A stretch of DNA of 64,000 nucleotides, taken from assembly GCA_016865015.1 (NCBI GenBank), contig CP018226.1, forward strand, positions 1,953,001-2,017,000. The letters run 5' to 3'. This DNA is from Rhizobiales bacterium IMCC20636. GTDB lineage: Bacteria > Pseudomonadota > Alphaproteobacteria > Rhizobiales > GCA-2746425. Numbering within the stretch: position 1 is the first letter of the stretch; each line of letters begins with the position of its first letter. A program made the translations under genes and the position numbers. The notes under the pieces are model-generated. The model was not told the origin of the DNA and did not search any database. It was given only the letters and a program-made list of their open reading frames with translations. This document shows, piece by piece, positions 9,576 to 18,340 of this stretch.

Positions 9576-11645
9576 ATGTTTCGATTGGCAATAGATATTG
9601 GTGGGACGTTTACGGATGTGGTGGCAGAAACGCCGGCCGGGATGTCTTCTGTAAAAGTTCTGACGACACCACACGCGCCCGAACAAGGTGCTTTGGATGG
9701 TGTGGAACGCCTCTTGGATGCGCTGTCGCTGAGCTATGGCGATATCACCGCCGTCATTCACGGTACCACGCTGGCAACCAATGCACTGATCGAGCGGCGA
9801 GGTGCAAAAACTGCTTTTGTGACCACTGCAGGTTTTCGTGATGTGCTGGAAATGCGTTACGAAAAGCGGTTCGATCAATATGCGCTTGATATCCAGATGC
9901 CGGAGCCACTGGTGCCGCGTCCGCTGCGTTTTGGTTTGAACGAACGCGTGCTTGCGGACGGATCGGTTCTGGTTGCGCCGCAGGATGAAGACATCGAACA
10001 ACTCGCGGAGCGTTTGAAGGCTGAAAACATTGAGGCTGTGGCTCTGGGGTTTCTGCATTCCTACCGCAATGCGTCTCATGAAATTTATGTTGCTGAAAAA
10101 TTGCGCACTTTGCTCGGTGATGCTGTCACCATTTGCCAAAGTGCTGAAGTGGCTGGTGAAATTCGGGAATATGAGCGCTTCTCAACGGTTTGCGCCAATG
10201 CTTATGTGCGGCCTGTCATGGCGCGCTATCTGCAGCAATTGCAGGCGCAATTGCAGGACAGGGGCTTTGGTGGCTCGCTTTTGATGATGCTTTCCGGTGG
10301 CGGTTTGACGACGCTTGAACAGGCGGTTCGTTTTCCCATTCGATTGCTTGAAAGCGGGCCAGCTGGCGGTGTTGCATTGGCGGCGCATGTGGCCCGGGAG
10401 GTTGGCTCGCGCAAAACCCTGTCGCTTGACATTGGCGGGACGACTGCAAAAATTTGCTTCATCGAAAATGGCCTGCCCAAAACCACACGCCGGTTTGAAG
10501 TTGCTCGCGCATGGCGGGATGTGAAAGGCAGTGGCTTGCCGGTGCGGATACCCACGGTGGAGCTGGTGGAAATCGGCGCTGGCGGTGGGTCCATTGCCAG
10601 TATTGACGCCTTGGGCCGTCTGAAAGTCGGTCCGAAAAGCGCTGGCTCAGATCCGGGGCCTGCGGCCTATGGTCGGGGTGGTGAGGACGCGACCATCACC
10701 GACAGCCATCTGACGGTTGGAAACATCTCGGCGGATGGATTTGCCGGTGGCATGATCACATTGGCGCCAGACCGCGCACCTGCTGCCATCGCCAAGCATG
10801 TGCAGGAACCCATGGGCATTGAATCTGTTGAACTGGCCGCAGCCGGAATTATCGAGCTTGCGGACGAAACAATGGCCAATGCGGCGCGCGTTCATGGCGT
10901 CGAGTTGGGGCTGGATGTAGCAAGTTTTGATCTGTTGGTCTCTGGCGGCGGTGGCGCATTGCATGCCGCGCGCATTGCCGAGAAACTCGGCATTCGCCGC
11001 ATCATTGTCCCTCAGAATGCAGGCGTGGGCTCTGCTGTCGGATTTCTGCGGTCTCCGGTGGCCTTTGAAAGTGTCATTTCCATCATAAGCAGACTGGATG
11101 ACATCGACACGCAAGCCCTGACAGAGCGCATCCACCAACAGCTTGAGTCAGTGCGGTCTATTGTCGAAAAAGCTGTCCAGTCAGACCGTATTACCACTGC
11201 GATCAAGGCTGAATTGCGTTATCAGGGGCAGGGGCTGGAACTCTTTCTTGATCTGCCCGAAGGCGGTGAGTTTGCAGCCGGCTTGTCTGAGCTGGAGACC
11301 CGGTTTCAAGCCCGCTATGAAGCCATGGTCGGCTTCAAGCTGAAAAATATTCCCATTGAACTGGTGTCTGTCAGTGTAAGTGCACGCGAGGCGCTGCAGC
11401 CGAAACCGGCAACGGATCAACAGCAGAACCGGACCTCAGAAGAAATCCAAACCCGCAACATCTATGATCTCAAGGCGAAGCAGTTTCTGACCTATTCTGT
11501 GGCGGAACGGACGGCCCTGGACGACAGTATTTTTGACGGACCAGCGGTTGTCAGCGAGGCGCAAACAACCACCTTGGTGCGTCCGGACTGGACCGTGCAT
11601 CGCTCGGCGTTGGGGCATCTGGTTCTGGAACGGAGTGTGGCATGA
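9576..11645 (+). CDS. hyuA: Hydantoinase/oxoprolinase subunit A (HyuA family)
   Basis: 689 residues. The protein opens with DIGGTFTDVVAE (residues 7-18), the actin-like ATP-binding phosphate loop of the family. It continues with the hydantoinase A block HGTTLATNALIERRGAKTAFVTTAGFRDVLEM and a second ATPase motif LDIGGTTAKICFIENG. Family members hydrolyse N-methylhydantoin, 5-oxoproline or related cyclic amides using ATP, together with the B subunit. The stop overlaps the start of hyuB by 4 bp (ATGA). A TRAP transporter and regulator follow, so this is a transport-linked catabolic operon. The precise cyclic amide is unknown. Confidence 0.93.
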   Translation: MFRLAIDIGGTFTDVVAETPAGMSSVKVLTTPHAPEQGALDGVERLLDALSLSYGDITAVIHGTTLATNALIERRGAKTAFVTTAGFRDVLEMRYEKRFDQYALDIQMPEPLVPRPLRFGLNERVLADGSVLVAPQDEDIEQLAERLKAENIEAVALGFLHSYRNASHEIYVAEKLRTLLGDAVTICQSAEVAGEIREYERFSTVCANAYVRPVMARYLQQLQAQLQDRGFGGSLLMMLSGGGLTTLEQAVRFPIRLLESGPAGGVALAAHVAREVGSRKTLSLDIGGTTAKICFIENGLPKTTRRFEVARAWRDVKGSGLPVRIPTVELVEIGAGGGSIASIDALGRLKVGPKSAGSDPGPAAYGRGGEDATITDSHLTVGNISADGFAGGMITLAPDRAPAAIAKHVQEPMGIESVELAAAGIIELADETMANAARVHGVELGLDVASFDLLVSGGGGALHAARIAEKLGIRRIIVPQNAGVGSAVGFLRSPVAFESVISIISRLDDIDTQALTERIHQQLESVRSIVEKAVQSDRITTAIKAELRYQGQGLELFLDLPEGGEFAAGLSELETRFQARYEAMVGFKLKNIPIELVSVSVSAREALQPKPATDQQQNRTSEEIQTRNIYDLKAKQFLTYSVAERTALDDSIFDGPAVVSEAQTTTLVRPDWTVHRSALGHLVLERSVA

Positions 11646-13288
11646 GCGGTCAACTGGATATTGTCGCTCAAAATGTTCTGTGGAACCGTCTGATCTCGGT
11701 TTGTGAAGAACAGGCCAATGCTTTGATGCGGGCCGCATTCGGTGCCATCGTTCGTGAGGCGGGTGATCTGTCCGCAGGTGTGTTTGATGCACATGGCGAT
11801 ATGCTGGCGCAGGCTGTCACCGGCACGCCGGGACATGTCAACACCATGGCAGCGTCGGTGCGTGCCATGCTGGAGATCGTGCCTCTTGAAAGTCTGGGTG
11901 TCGGCGATGCCCTTGTGACCAATGATCCCTGGCTAGGGGCTGGGCATGTGTTTGATTTCGTCGTTGTCACGCCCGCCTTTCTGAATGGTAAAATTGTCGG
12001 ATATCTGGCGTCAACCAGCCATATTGTCGATGTCGGCGGGCGCGGATGGTCGGCGGAATCTTCTTCGGTGTTCGAGGAGGGTGTCGTCATTCCCGTCATG
12101 CATTTGCGCCGCGGCACGGTTCTCAATGATGACATGTTGCGCATTGTCACGACGAACTCACGCGTGCCGCATGAAGCGCAGGGCGATATCCTGTCTCTTC
12201 TGGCCTGCAATGACACCGGCGTTGCCCGCCTGTTGGATTTGATGGGCGAATATGAACTCTCCGATTTGACAGAAGTTGCAGATTTTATCTTTGAGCGCTC
12301 GGCGCTTGGCACAAAAAAGGCACTGAGCCGCGCGCCGCAAGGCATTTATGAAAATGTGATGCTGCTGGACGGCTATGATGCGCCGATTGAATTGCACGCA
12401 AAGATGGTGATCGGGGAGGGCCGGATTGATGTTGATCTGACCGGTTCATCGCCAGCGGTAAACCGCGGCATCAATTGCCCGCTGAACTACAGTGCTGCTT
12501 ACGCTGCCTTTGGCATTCGCGCCTTGCTTACACCCGACATTCCAAACAATCAGGCATCCCTGAACGCCATCCGTGTTGTCTCCGAGCCCGGTCTTGTGGT
12601 CAGTGCAGAGCGGCCAAGCCCTGTTACGGCGCGTCATGTGATTGGTCAGGCCTTGCCGGATCTCATGCTTGGGTGTTTGGAGCAGGCCTTGCCGGGAGAG
12701 GTTCTGGCCGAAAGCTCAGGCGCGCTCTGGACGCTGTCACTGTCTGGTGCAGGCAGACGGCAATTCACATCCCTGAATGTGGCCTTGGGCGGAATGGGCG
12801 CGCGTCCGTCTCTGGATGGTTTGTCGACAACTGCATTTCCGTCGGGCGTTGGTGCTGTTCCCGTTGAAGCTGCCGAAGTTGCAGCTCCGTTGATCTATCA
12901 TTCAAAAGAGTTTGCGCCTGATACGGGCGGAGCCGGCACCTATCGTGGAGGCCTCGCCCAGCGGATGGAAGTGGGCTCAAGCATTGGTGAGGCTCTTAAG
13001 TTGTCTGCCGCCGCGTTTGAACGTTTGACCACCGGCCCGGCAGGGCGTCAGGGGGGCAGCAATGGCGCAGAAGGACGGGTGTCTATCACCGATGGCACCG
13101 TGATCAGGGATAAGGGCATTTACGAAATTCCGGCTGGAGAACGATTGATCCTTCAAACGCCGGGTGGTGGCGGGTTCGGAGACCCCGCCAAACGTGACAG
13201 GGCTGCCGTGGCGCAGGATCTGTCTCATGGATTGATAACGGCAGATGCAGCCAAAACAATTTATCAATCGGATGACACCAATTCATAA
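11642..13288 (+). CDS. hyuB: Hydantoinase/oxoprolinase subunit B (HyuB family)
   Basis: 548 residues. Recognised by its N-terminal block MRAAFGAIVREAGDLSAGVFDAHG, the conserved NDPWLGAGH segment near residue 95, and the Gly-rich C-terminus TPGGGGFGDPAKRD. It is the partner subunit of HyuA in ATP-dependent opening of hydantoin or oxoproline rings. Its start overlaps the hyuA stop as ATGA, indicating translational coupling. The TRAP binding-protein gene starts 22 bp downstream. Confidence 0.93.
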   Translation: MSGQLDIVAQNVLWNRLISVCEEQANALMRAAFGAIVREAGDLSAGVFDAHGDMLAQAVTGTPGHVNTMAASVRAMLEIVPLESLGVGDALVTNDPWLGAGHVFDFVVVTPAFLNGKIVGYLASTSHIVDVGGRGWSAESSSVFEEGVVIPVMHLRRGTVLNDDMLRIVTTNSRVPHEAQGDILSLLACNDTGVARLLDLMGEYELSDLTEVADFIFERSALGTKKALSRAPQGIYENVMLLDGYDAPIELHAKMVIGEGRIDVDLTGSSPAVNRGINCPLNYSAAYAAFGIRALLTPDIPNNQASLNAIRVVSEPGLVVSAERPSPVTARHVIGQALPDLMLGCLEQALPGEVLAESSGALWTLSLSGAGRRQFTSLNVALGGMGARPSLDGLSTTAFPSGVGAVPVEAAEVAAPLIYHSKEFAPDTGGAGTYRGGLAQRMEVGSSIGEALKLSAAAFERLTTGPAGRQGGSNGAEGRVSITDGTVIRDKGIYEIPAGERLILQTPGGGGFGDPAKRDRAAVAQDLSHGLITADAAKTIYQSDDTNS

Positions 13289-13310
13289 CACCTTGAGCTA
13301 GGAGAACGAG

Positions 13311-14297
13311 ATGACTTTCATGAAAACACTTCTGGCGGCTTCGGCTGCCATTGCAATAAGCGCTTCGGGCGCATGGGCGGAAACCAAATGGGACCTCAGC
13401 ACGGCCTGGGGCGCCAATAATTTCCACGCACAAAGTGCGATCGCATTTGCGGATGCGGTGCGTAAGGAAACCAATGGTTCGGTGGATATTACCGTACATC
13501 TGTCGGGTGAAATCGGTGTGAAAATCACTGAAAAACTGTCATCCGTTGAAAATGGCGTCATTCAGATGGCGGATATGCTGTTGTTCCTGCAGGCAGGTGA
13601 AGCGCCTTTTCTGGGCATCGACACGCTGCCATATCTTATTCAGGGACAGGATGAGATGAAAATCTGGCTGGAAGTGGCCGGTCCGAAATATGACGAGATC
13701 TTTGCCTCCAAAAACCAGAAGGTGCTGTACTATGTGCCTTGGCCGTCTCCTGGTATCTACACCAAAAAAGCTGTTGTGAGTGCGGATGATATGGCTGGTC
13801 AGCGCATCCGTGCGTTCAATGCAACGTCATTCACCTTCCTGGAAAAAATGGGAGCTGCACCAGTTGAGCTTCCATTCGGCGAATTGGCTGCTGCCGTGGC
13901 CGCCGGAACGGTTGATGGCGCTGCAACGTCAACCTCAACCGGGGCCAATTCAAAATTGTACCAGTTTACGGAGCACTTCAATCCGCTGAACTGGTCCATG
14001 TCACCGGATGCTGTAACGGTAAACCTGGATGCATGGAATGCGTTGACCGATGCAGAACGCACCACGATTCAGGGTCTTGCAGATACGATGGAAGCAGAAT
14101 TCTGGGCGGCCTCCGCAGCAGAAGATACCAGCAAGACAGCGGTTCTGACCGAAAATGGCATGACGGTCTCCATGGCTGATGACAGTCTGAAAGCCAAGAT
14201 GGCTGAAGCTGGCAAGTCGATGTGGGCAGACTTCTTCAAGAAAGTGCCTGAGGCGGAAGCAATTGTGGACACCTATTCTGCCAAAACCGGCAAATAG
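13311..14297 (+). CDS. dctP: TRAP transporter solute-binding protein (DctP family)
   Basis: 328 residues with an AGGAG ribosome site 7-8 bp before the ATG. A classic signal peptide (MKTLLAASAAIAISASGAWA, cleaved before ETKWD) directs it to the periplasm. The DctP fold is recognised by VHLSGEIGV, the central AAAVAAGTVDGAATS and the C-terminal helices. It should bind a carboxylate-containing substrate and deliver it to the DctQ/DctM membrane subunits encoded next. Given the HyuA/HyuB genes upstream, the ligand may be a hydantoin, an oxoproline derivative or an N-carbamoyl compound; this is inference from position. Confidence 0.93.
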   Translation: MTFMKTLLAASAAIAISASGAWAETKWDLSTAWGANNFHAQSAIAFADAVRKETNGSVDITVHLSGEIGVKITEKLSSVENGVIQMADMLLFLQAGEAPFLGIDTLPYLIQGQDEMKIWLEVAGPKYDEIFASKNQKVLYYVPWPSPGIYTKKAVVSADDMAGQRIRAFNATSFTFLEKMGAAPVELPFGELAAAVAAGTVDGAATSTSTGANSKLYQFTEHFNPLNWSMSPDAVTVNLDAWNALTDAERTTIQGLADTMEAEFWAASAAEDTSKTAVLTENGMTVSMADDSLKAKMAEAGKSMWADFFKKVPEAEAIVDTYSAKTGK

Positions 14298-14304
14298 GCT
14301 ATTG

Positions 14305-14328
14305 GTACCGGGGAGAAATCCCCGGTAC
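14305..14328 (+). repeat. Intercistronic hairpin between dctP and dctQ
   Basis: Perfect 10-bp arms GTACCGGGGA and TCCCCGGTAC enclose a stable GAAA tetraloop 7 bp after the dctP stop. No U-run follows, so it is not a standard terminator. Such hairpins often protect the 3' end of the binding-protein mRNA and lower expression of the membrane subunits. Confidence 0.75.
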
Positions 14329-14336
14329 ATACAGCA

Positions 14337-14864
14337 ATGAATTCGTTTTTGACCCTTAATGACCGATTGTCGCGGTTTGCAGAGACCTGTGCGGTGGCCC
14401 TGATTTTCGGCTACTGCATCTTGATGCTGACTGAAGTTGTTGCGCGCAGCCAAGCGAGCAGCCTCTCATTCACTTGGGAGTTCAGCCAATATGCGATGGC
14501 GTCGATCTTTGCGCTGGCGTCCGGGCCAGCCATTCGAACCGGCGTCCATGTGCGGATATCCCTGTTATCTGAAATACTGCCTGCCGGGGCTCGCAAATGG
14601 CTTGATGTGCTGGCAAATCTGGTGGCACTGGCCATCGTTGCGCTGATTGTTTCAGCGCTCTGGACCAAAGTATCCACGTCATTCGAGCGCAACATCCTTG
14701 CCACATCAGTTACAAAAAGCCCGCTCTGGATTCCTCAGGCCGTGGTCTTGTGGGGCCTTGTGCAATTGTGGCTGGACATGCTGGCACGTTTGATCCGCCG
14801 CGCAACTGATCGTCCCTATGAATGGCGACAATTGGATGCTGATCTGGCAGATGCCGATGTTTGA
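14337..14864 (+). CDS. dctQ: TRAP transporter small permease (DctQ family)
   Basis: 175 residues with four hydrophobic segments, the size and topology of the small TRAP membrane subunit. The family pattern is visible in TWEFSQYAMASIFALASGPAIRTGVHVRI and in the C-terminal membrane segment before LARLIRRATDRP. It forms the membrane complex with DctM and uses a sodium or proton gradient. No good Shine-Dalgarno precedes the ATG, which lies 9 bp behind the intercistronic hairpin. Confidence 0.9.
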   Translation: MNSFLTLNDRLSRFAETCAVALIFGYCILMLTEVVARSQASSLSFTWEFSQYAMASIFALASGPAIRTGVHVRISLLSEILPAGARKWLDVLANLVALAIVALIVSALWTKVSTSFERNILATSVTKSPLWIPQAVVLWGLVQLWLDMLARLIRRATDRPYEWRQLDADLADADV

Positions 14865-16146
14865 GATTGCCAGCGTCACCATATTGCTGTTTGTCGCATT
14901 GCTGGCCGGGTCTGTCTGGATCGGCCTGTCCCTGTTTGCGACCGGCTACATTCTGCTGTCCATTTTCAAATCAAACATCCCGATGGATATTTTCGCCAGC
15001 GGTGTCGTCTGGGGATCAATAATCCCGTCGCCATTGTTGTCACTGCCACTGTTTATTCTGATGAGCGAGGTTCTCGTTGCTGCAGGTTTGGGGCGCTCGC
15101 TGTTTTCCGGTCTTGCGCCCTGGGTCGGACGCCTGCCCGGCGGGCTTTTGCACGTGAATGTAGTCGGCTCGACCTTGTTTGCCGCCGTGTCCGGATCGTC
15201 TGCTGCAACGACGGCCATCGTCGGCAAGGTCAGCTTGCCGGAGCTGCAGAAGCGCGGATATGACAGACAACTCGCCATGGGATCATTGGCAGGTGCCGGT
15301 ACATTGGGGTTTCTGATCCCGCCCTCCATCATCATGATCATTTATGGTGTGGTGGCTGAGCAGTCGATCCTGGAGTTGTTCATTGCAGGGGTGGTGCCCG
15401 GGCTCACTCTGGCTTTGCTGTATATGAGCTATATCGGCTTGCATCAGATCGTCACCAAATCACAACCGAAACAAGACCGGCCCAGCATGCAGGAACGTCT
15501 GCAGGGTCTGCGTGACATCGGCCCGGTGGCTGCGCTGATCATCGCAATCATGAGCTCGCTTTATCTGGGCCTTGCCAGCGTCAGCGAGTTGGCGGCAATC
15601 GGGGTTCTGGGGGCGATCCTCATTTCCATCATGATGGGCCAGTTCAGCATGGCTTCCATGATTGCAGCCGGGCGGCGCGCGGTCCGAACCTCTGCAATGA
15701 TTGGTCTGATCATTATGGGTGCTGCGCTGCTCAATGCCGCATTTGGTTTTCTCGGTATCCCCAAGGCCGTTGCAGCACAGATCGCCGCGCTGGGGCTCTC
15801 GCCGTTCCTGTTGATTGCCGTGTTGCTGGTATTCTATGTCATTCTGGGCATGTTTCTGGATGGCACTTCCATCATTGTCATGACTTTGCCGATCACTCTG
15901 CCATTGGTAACAGCTGCCGGTTTTCATCCCATATGGTTTGGCATCTTTGTGGTGGTGGCGGTGGAAATCAGCCAGATCACGCCGCCCATTGGTTTCAACC
16001 TGTTTGTGATTCAATCGCAAACCGGGGAAAACATCGGAACAATTGCCAAGGCGGCCGCGCCATTCTTCCTGATCCTGCTGGGTTTTGCCTTGCTGTTGGC
16101 TGTGGTCCCGGATTTGGCGCTTTGGCTTCCAAGGACGTTGCAATGA
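14857..16146 (+). CDS. dctM: TRAP transporter large permease (DctM family)
   Basis: About 429 residues from the ATG at 14857, which overlaps the dctQ stop by 8 bp; an in-frame ATG at 14818 is possible but would give an unusual N-terminus. The protein is hydrophobic throughout with about 12 membrane segments. Family motifs include GSSAATTAIVGKVSLPELQKRGYDRQLAMGSLAGAGTLGFLIPPSI and a C-terminal block with SQITPPIGFNLFV. It is the transport channel of the TRAP system with DctP and DctQ above. Confidence 0.93.
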   Translation: MFEIASVTILLFVALLAGSVWIGLSLFATGYILLSIFKSNIPMDIFASGVVWGSIIPSPLLSLPLFILMSEVLVAAGLGRSLFSGLAPWVGRLPGGLLHVNVVGSTLFAAVSGSSAATTAIVGKVSLPELQKRGYDRQLAMGSLAGAGTLGFLIPPSIIMIIYGVVAEQSILELFIAGVVPGLTLALLYMSYIGLHQIVTKSQPKQDRPSMQERLQGLRDIGPVAALIIAIMSSLYLGLASVSELAAIGVLGAILISIMMGQFSMASMIAAGRRAVRTSAMIGLIIMGAALLNAAFGFLGIPKAVAAQIAALGLSPFLLIAVLLVFYVILGMFLDGTSIIVMTLPITLPLVTAAGFHPIWFGIFVVVAVEISQITPPIGFNLFVIQSQTGENIGTIAKAAAPFFLILLGFALLLAVVPDLALWLPRTLQ

Positions 16147-16859
16147 CCGCGCTGTATCAACAGGTCTCTGAACAAATCCTGAAACATATCGAGAGTGGAG
16201 CTTTGCAGGTTGGCGACAAGCTGCCACCGGAAGAACAATATGCCGAGGAACTGGGAATCAGCCGTTCAACCCTGCGCCTTGCTTTTGCCGAGTTGGAACG
16301 TGTCGGTGTTCTGAACCGGCGAAAACGGGCGGGAACACAAATCGTTGCCAGCCACCCGAAACCCAAATTCAACATGAGTACGACAGGGATCTACGAGCTG
16401 TTGAGCCTTGGCAGGGATACCGAGTTGACGCTCACCGGGACACGCACGGTGCGCACAGATGACATTCCCTTGCTGGCGGGCAATGACAGCGAAACGGGAC
16501 ACTGGCTTGAGGTCTCCGGCACGAGGTCACTCAGCGGCGAAAGCAGGCCGTTTAACGTCAATCACGTCTACATTCCGGCACGCTACGCTGGCATTGAGCC
16601 GCTGCTCGGGGTGAAAGAAACATCAATCTTCAACGCGATTGAAAAGAATTTCGGCATTTCCGTTGGTCGTGTCAGCCAGGCGGTCAAGGCAATTGCCTGT
16701 TCAGCGGATGAGGCGCAGATCCTGGGGCTGAAAAGCGGAGCGCCGGTTCTGCAAATCGTTGCCCAGCTTTATGAGCGCGATGGCGGCCTGATGGAAGTGT
16801 CCATTGCAACCTTTGACCCTGACAGATTTCAGGTGCGCACCGATGTTCAGATTGAGTGA
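16143..16859 (+). CDS. GntR-family regulator with UTRA domain (HutC subfamily)
   Basis: 238 residues starting at the ATG that overlaps the dctM stop (ATGA). The N-terminal winged helix reads YQQVSEQILKHIESGALQVGDKLPPEEQYAEELGISRSTLRLAFAELERVGVL in sequence; its recognition helix is SRSTLRLAF. The C-terminal UTRA ligand-binding domain ends with EVSIATFDPDRFQVRTDV. As the last gene of the hyu-TRAP operon, it probably regulates that operon, and the palindrome at 9558-9569 is the best candidate operator. It is distinct from the hutC gene at 48396-49145. Confidence 0.9.
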   Translation: MTALYQQVSEQILKHIESGALQVGDKLPPEEQYAEELGISRSTLRLAFAELERVGVLNRRKRAGTQIVASHPKPKFNMSTTGIYELLSLGRDTELTLTGTRTVRTDDIPLLAGNDSETGHWLEVSGTRSLSGESRPFNVNHVYIPARYAGIEPLLGVKETSIFNAIEKNFGISVGRVSQAVKAIACSADEAQILGLKSGAPVLQIVAQLYERDGGLMEVSIATFDPDRFQVRTDVQIE

Positions 16860-17246
16860 ACCAGCGCGCGCGGGACATGAAAAGACAACGCTTCCAGGTG
16901 TTTGATCCTATAGTTTAAAAGGGTCACTGAAATTTTCAGCTTTGTGACGCCGATTAATCATCTCGGTAATGTATTGATCGACTAAGAGCCTTTCACGATT
17001 ATATGGAATCATTTGATGCCCCGAAACAGTTCATCCAGCTAGGCAGTCAGCGCAGCGCGATGCGGCGCATCGGGCAAGCTGGCTAACGCCGCTGGTGGGC
17101 TGTTCCGGGGCACCGAAGGCCGGATTTGTGCGCTCGCTGGACAGCGTTACAGTCCACTTGTGGTCATAAAGACCACTGCGTGGCCTGTGCCTTGCCAGCA
17201 AACGCGCAAATTCGGTCAAATGCTTCCGTATAAACGTGAAAGGTTC
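16860..17246. other. Gene-poor left edge of the accessory island
   Basis: 387 bp without a convincing gene. The only structure I see is a nested hairpin at 17154-17183: inner arms GTGGTC and GACCAC around ATAAA, with outer arms CCAC and GTGG. An internal stretch (about 17030-17220) is GC-richer than its surroundings, which may be a remnant of inserted DNA. No tRNA gene or obvious attachment duplication was found here. Confidence 0.4.
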
Positions 17247-17414
17247 TTACAGGGCTATCTTTAGCGTATTTTCATTATACTGCTTTTTCGCCATCTCACA
17301 GGCTTCCTGGTTTTTGCTATGGACTGGATCGCGCAAGACATCATGGGCAACAAGGATGCAAGCAGAAGCTGAATGCATCATTTCTCGAAGTAATGGCAAT
17401 TCACGATCATTCAT
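17247..17414 (-). CDS. Small hypothetical protein (55 residues), coupled to upstream gene
   Basis: A 55-residue reading frame starting MNDRELPLLREMMHSASACI and ending with a Lys-rich tail. Its ATG overlaps the stop of the preceding minus-strand gene by 8 bp (ATGAATGA), a typical translational-coupling arrangement. No family is recognised. The helix-prone composition resembles small accessory proteins. The overlap is the main reason to believe it is real. Confidence 0.45.
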   Translation of the reverse strand: MNDRELPLLREMMHSASACILVAHDVLRDPVHSKNQEACEMAKKQYNENTLKIAL

Positions 17415-17757
17415 CGAGGCTTTTCACAAACTGAACAGCGAAATAATACGCTTCGTTTAAAAACTGATCCTGATTATCCCCATCAAGAGCAATAGCCAGA
17501 AATTTAAGTCGGTTGGCCGTGGCCGTGAACTCTTCAATTCTATGCCCATGGAGAAGGTTTCCACTAATGGCGTGTTTGTGTTGAAGGATCAAATCGGCCA
17601 TTTTAAGCGCACTGGATGTTATATGGGCGCAGTACTGCATACGCTTAACAGGGGTAACTTTCGGAGGGGCGATTTGCGATAACTGCCAAAATCCTATGAC
17701 ATTGGTGCAGGCTATGCGAAGCATACGGCCACATTCTTCTGCGTCTGAATGGTACAT
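17407..17757 (-). CDS. Hypothetical helical protein
   Basis: 116 residues from the ATG at 17757, which has GAGG 7 bp upstream; an upstream in-frame start would add 14 residues but has no ribosome site. The sequence is predicted to be mostly helical (for example ITSSALKMADLILQHKHAI, then RIEEFTATANRLKFLAIAL) and somewhat like four-helix bundle proteins. I do not recognise a family. It overlaps a 55-residue gene, forming a small two-gene operon at the left end of the accessory island, on the strand opposite to the toxin-antitoxin and Abi genes. Confidence 0.55.
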   Translation of the reverse strand: MYHSDAEECGRMLRIACTNVIGFWQLSQIAPPKVTPVKRMQYCAHITSSALKMADLILQHKHAISGNLLHGHRIEEFTATANRLKFLAIALDGDNQDQFLNEAYYFAVQFVKSLDE

Positions 17758-18151
17758 ATTTGCCTCATGATGGTTCTGTATTCTCGAGCCTATACGCAAA
17801 AGCCAGATTGGTGAATCCCTTCATTTCAAGATCCTACGCCGAGTGGTTAACTCCGAGGGCCTGCACGATTTTGAAACAAGAGGCCTTTCACGAGGTGAAT
17901 GAGGTTAGCATAGGACGCCGATTTAAAGCTCGTACAACGGGCTTTAAAGTGTTGTGGCCTTCCGGTGTGAAAAACAAACAAAATGCTCGCAGCGTGCAGC
18001 CTTGGGGCAAAATTCAACTATTTTTTCATTGCCAAGCCAATCTTTGATTGGAACGGCATCCCCGCCGTTAGGCGCTGTCCCTTGAGGGAGAGACAAAGAG
18101 GGTGAAATCTTAAAAGCTGGCATTTCCCCTTAAAAATGCTATACTTAGGCT
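17758..18151. other. Intergenic region before the toxin-antitoxin genes
   Basis: About 394 bp without a supported gene; open frames here are short and lack ribosome sites or recognisable composition. A -10-like TATACT at 18140-18145 lies only 6 bp before the antitoxin ATG, so transcription could start at the start codon. No clear -35 was found. Confidence 0.35.
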
Positions 18152-18340
18152 ATGACTGATTTAGAAGATAAATTGACACTTGAAGAAATGACCTGTGACA
18201 TCGGCCAGCCGCCAGTTAACGGACATGATGCATGGGTCAGAGGCCAGATCAAAACACGTTTGGCCAAAAAAGACGCAGGCACAGCCACCTATCATTCACT
18301 TGATGAGGTCGCAGCAGAATTCGGATTCGATGCACGTTAG
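18152..18340 (+). CDS. Antitoxin-like small protein, partner of ParE
   Basis: 62 residues (MTDLEDKLTLEEMTCDIGQP at the start). It ends in a segment DEVAAEFGFDAR, typical of short antitoxins that sit directly before RelE/ParE toxins. Its last 11 bp overlap the start of the ParE-like frame at 18330, the normal type II toxin-antitoxin arrangement. The middle contains a Lys/Arg-rich helix (IKTRLAKKDAG). Function is inferred mainly from the partner gene. Confidence 0.65.
   Translation: MTDLEDKLTLEEMTCDIGQPPVNGHDAWVRGQIKTRLAKKDAGTATYHSLDEVAAEFGFDAR

Noticed and set aside
15460-16227. A 255-residue minus-strand frame over dctM
   Set aside because: Antisense of a membrane protein gene; the polar, Gln/His-rich composition is what antisense of DctM gives.
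17760-18047. A 95-residue frame before the antitoxin gene
   Set aside because: No ribosome site, unusual composition and no family; treated as intergenic.
16860-18151. tRNA or attachment site at the left island edge
   Set aside because: I looked for cloverleaf arms and flanking direct repeats and found only a nested hairpin at 17154-17183.
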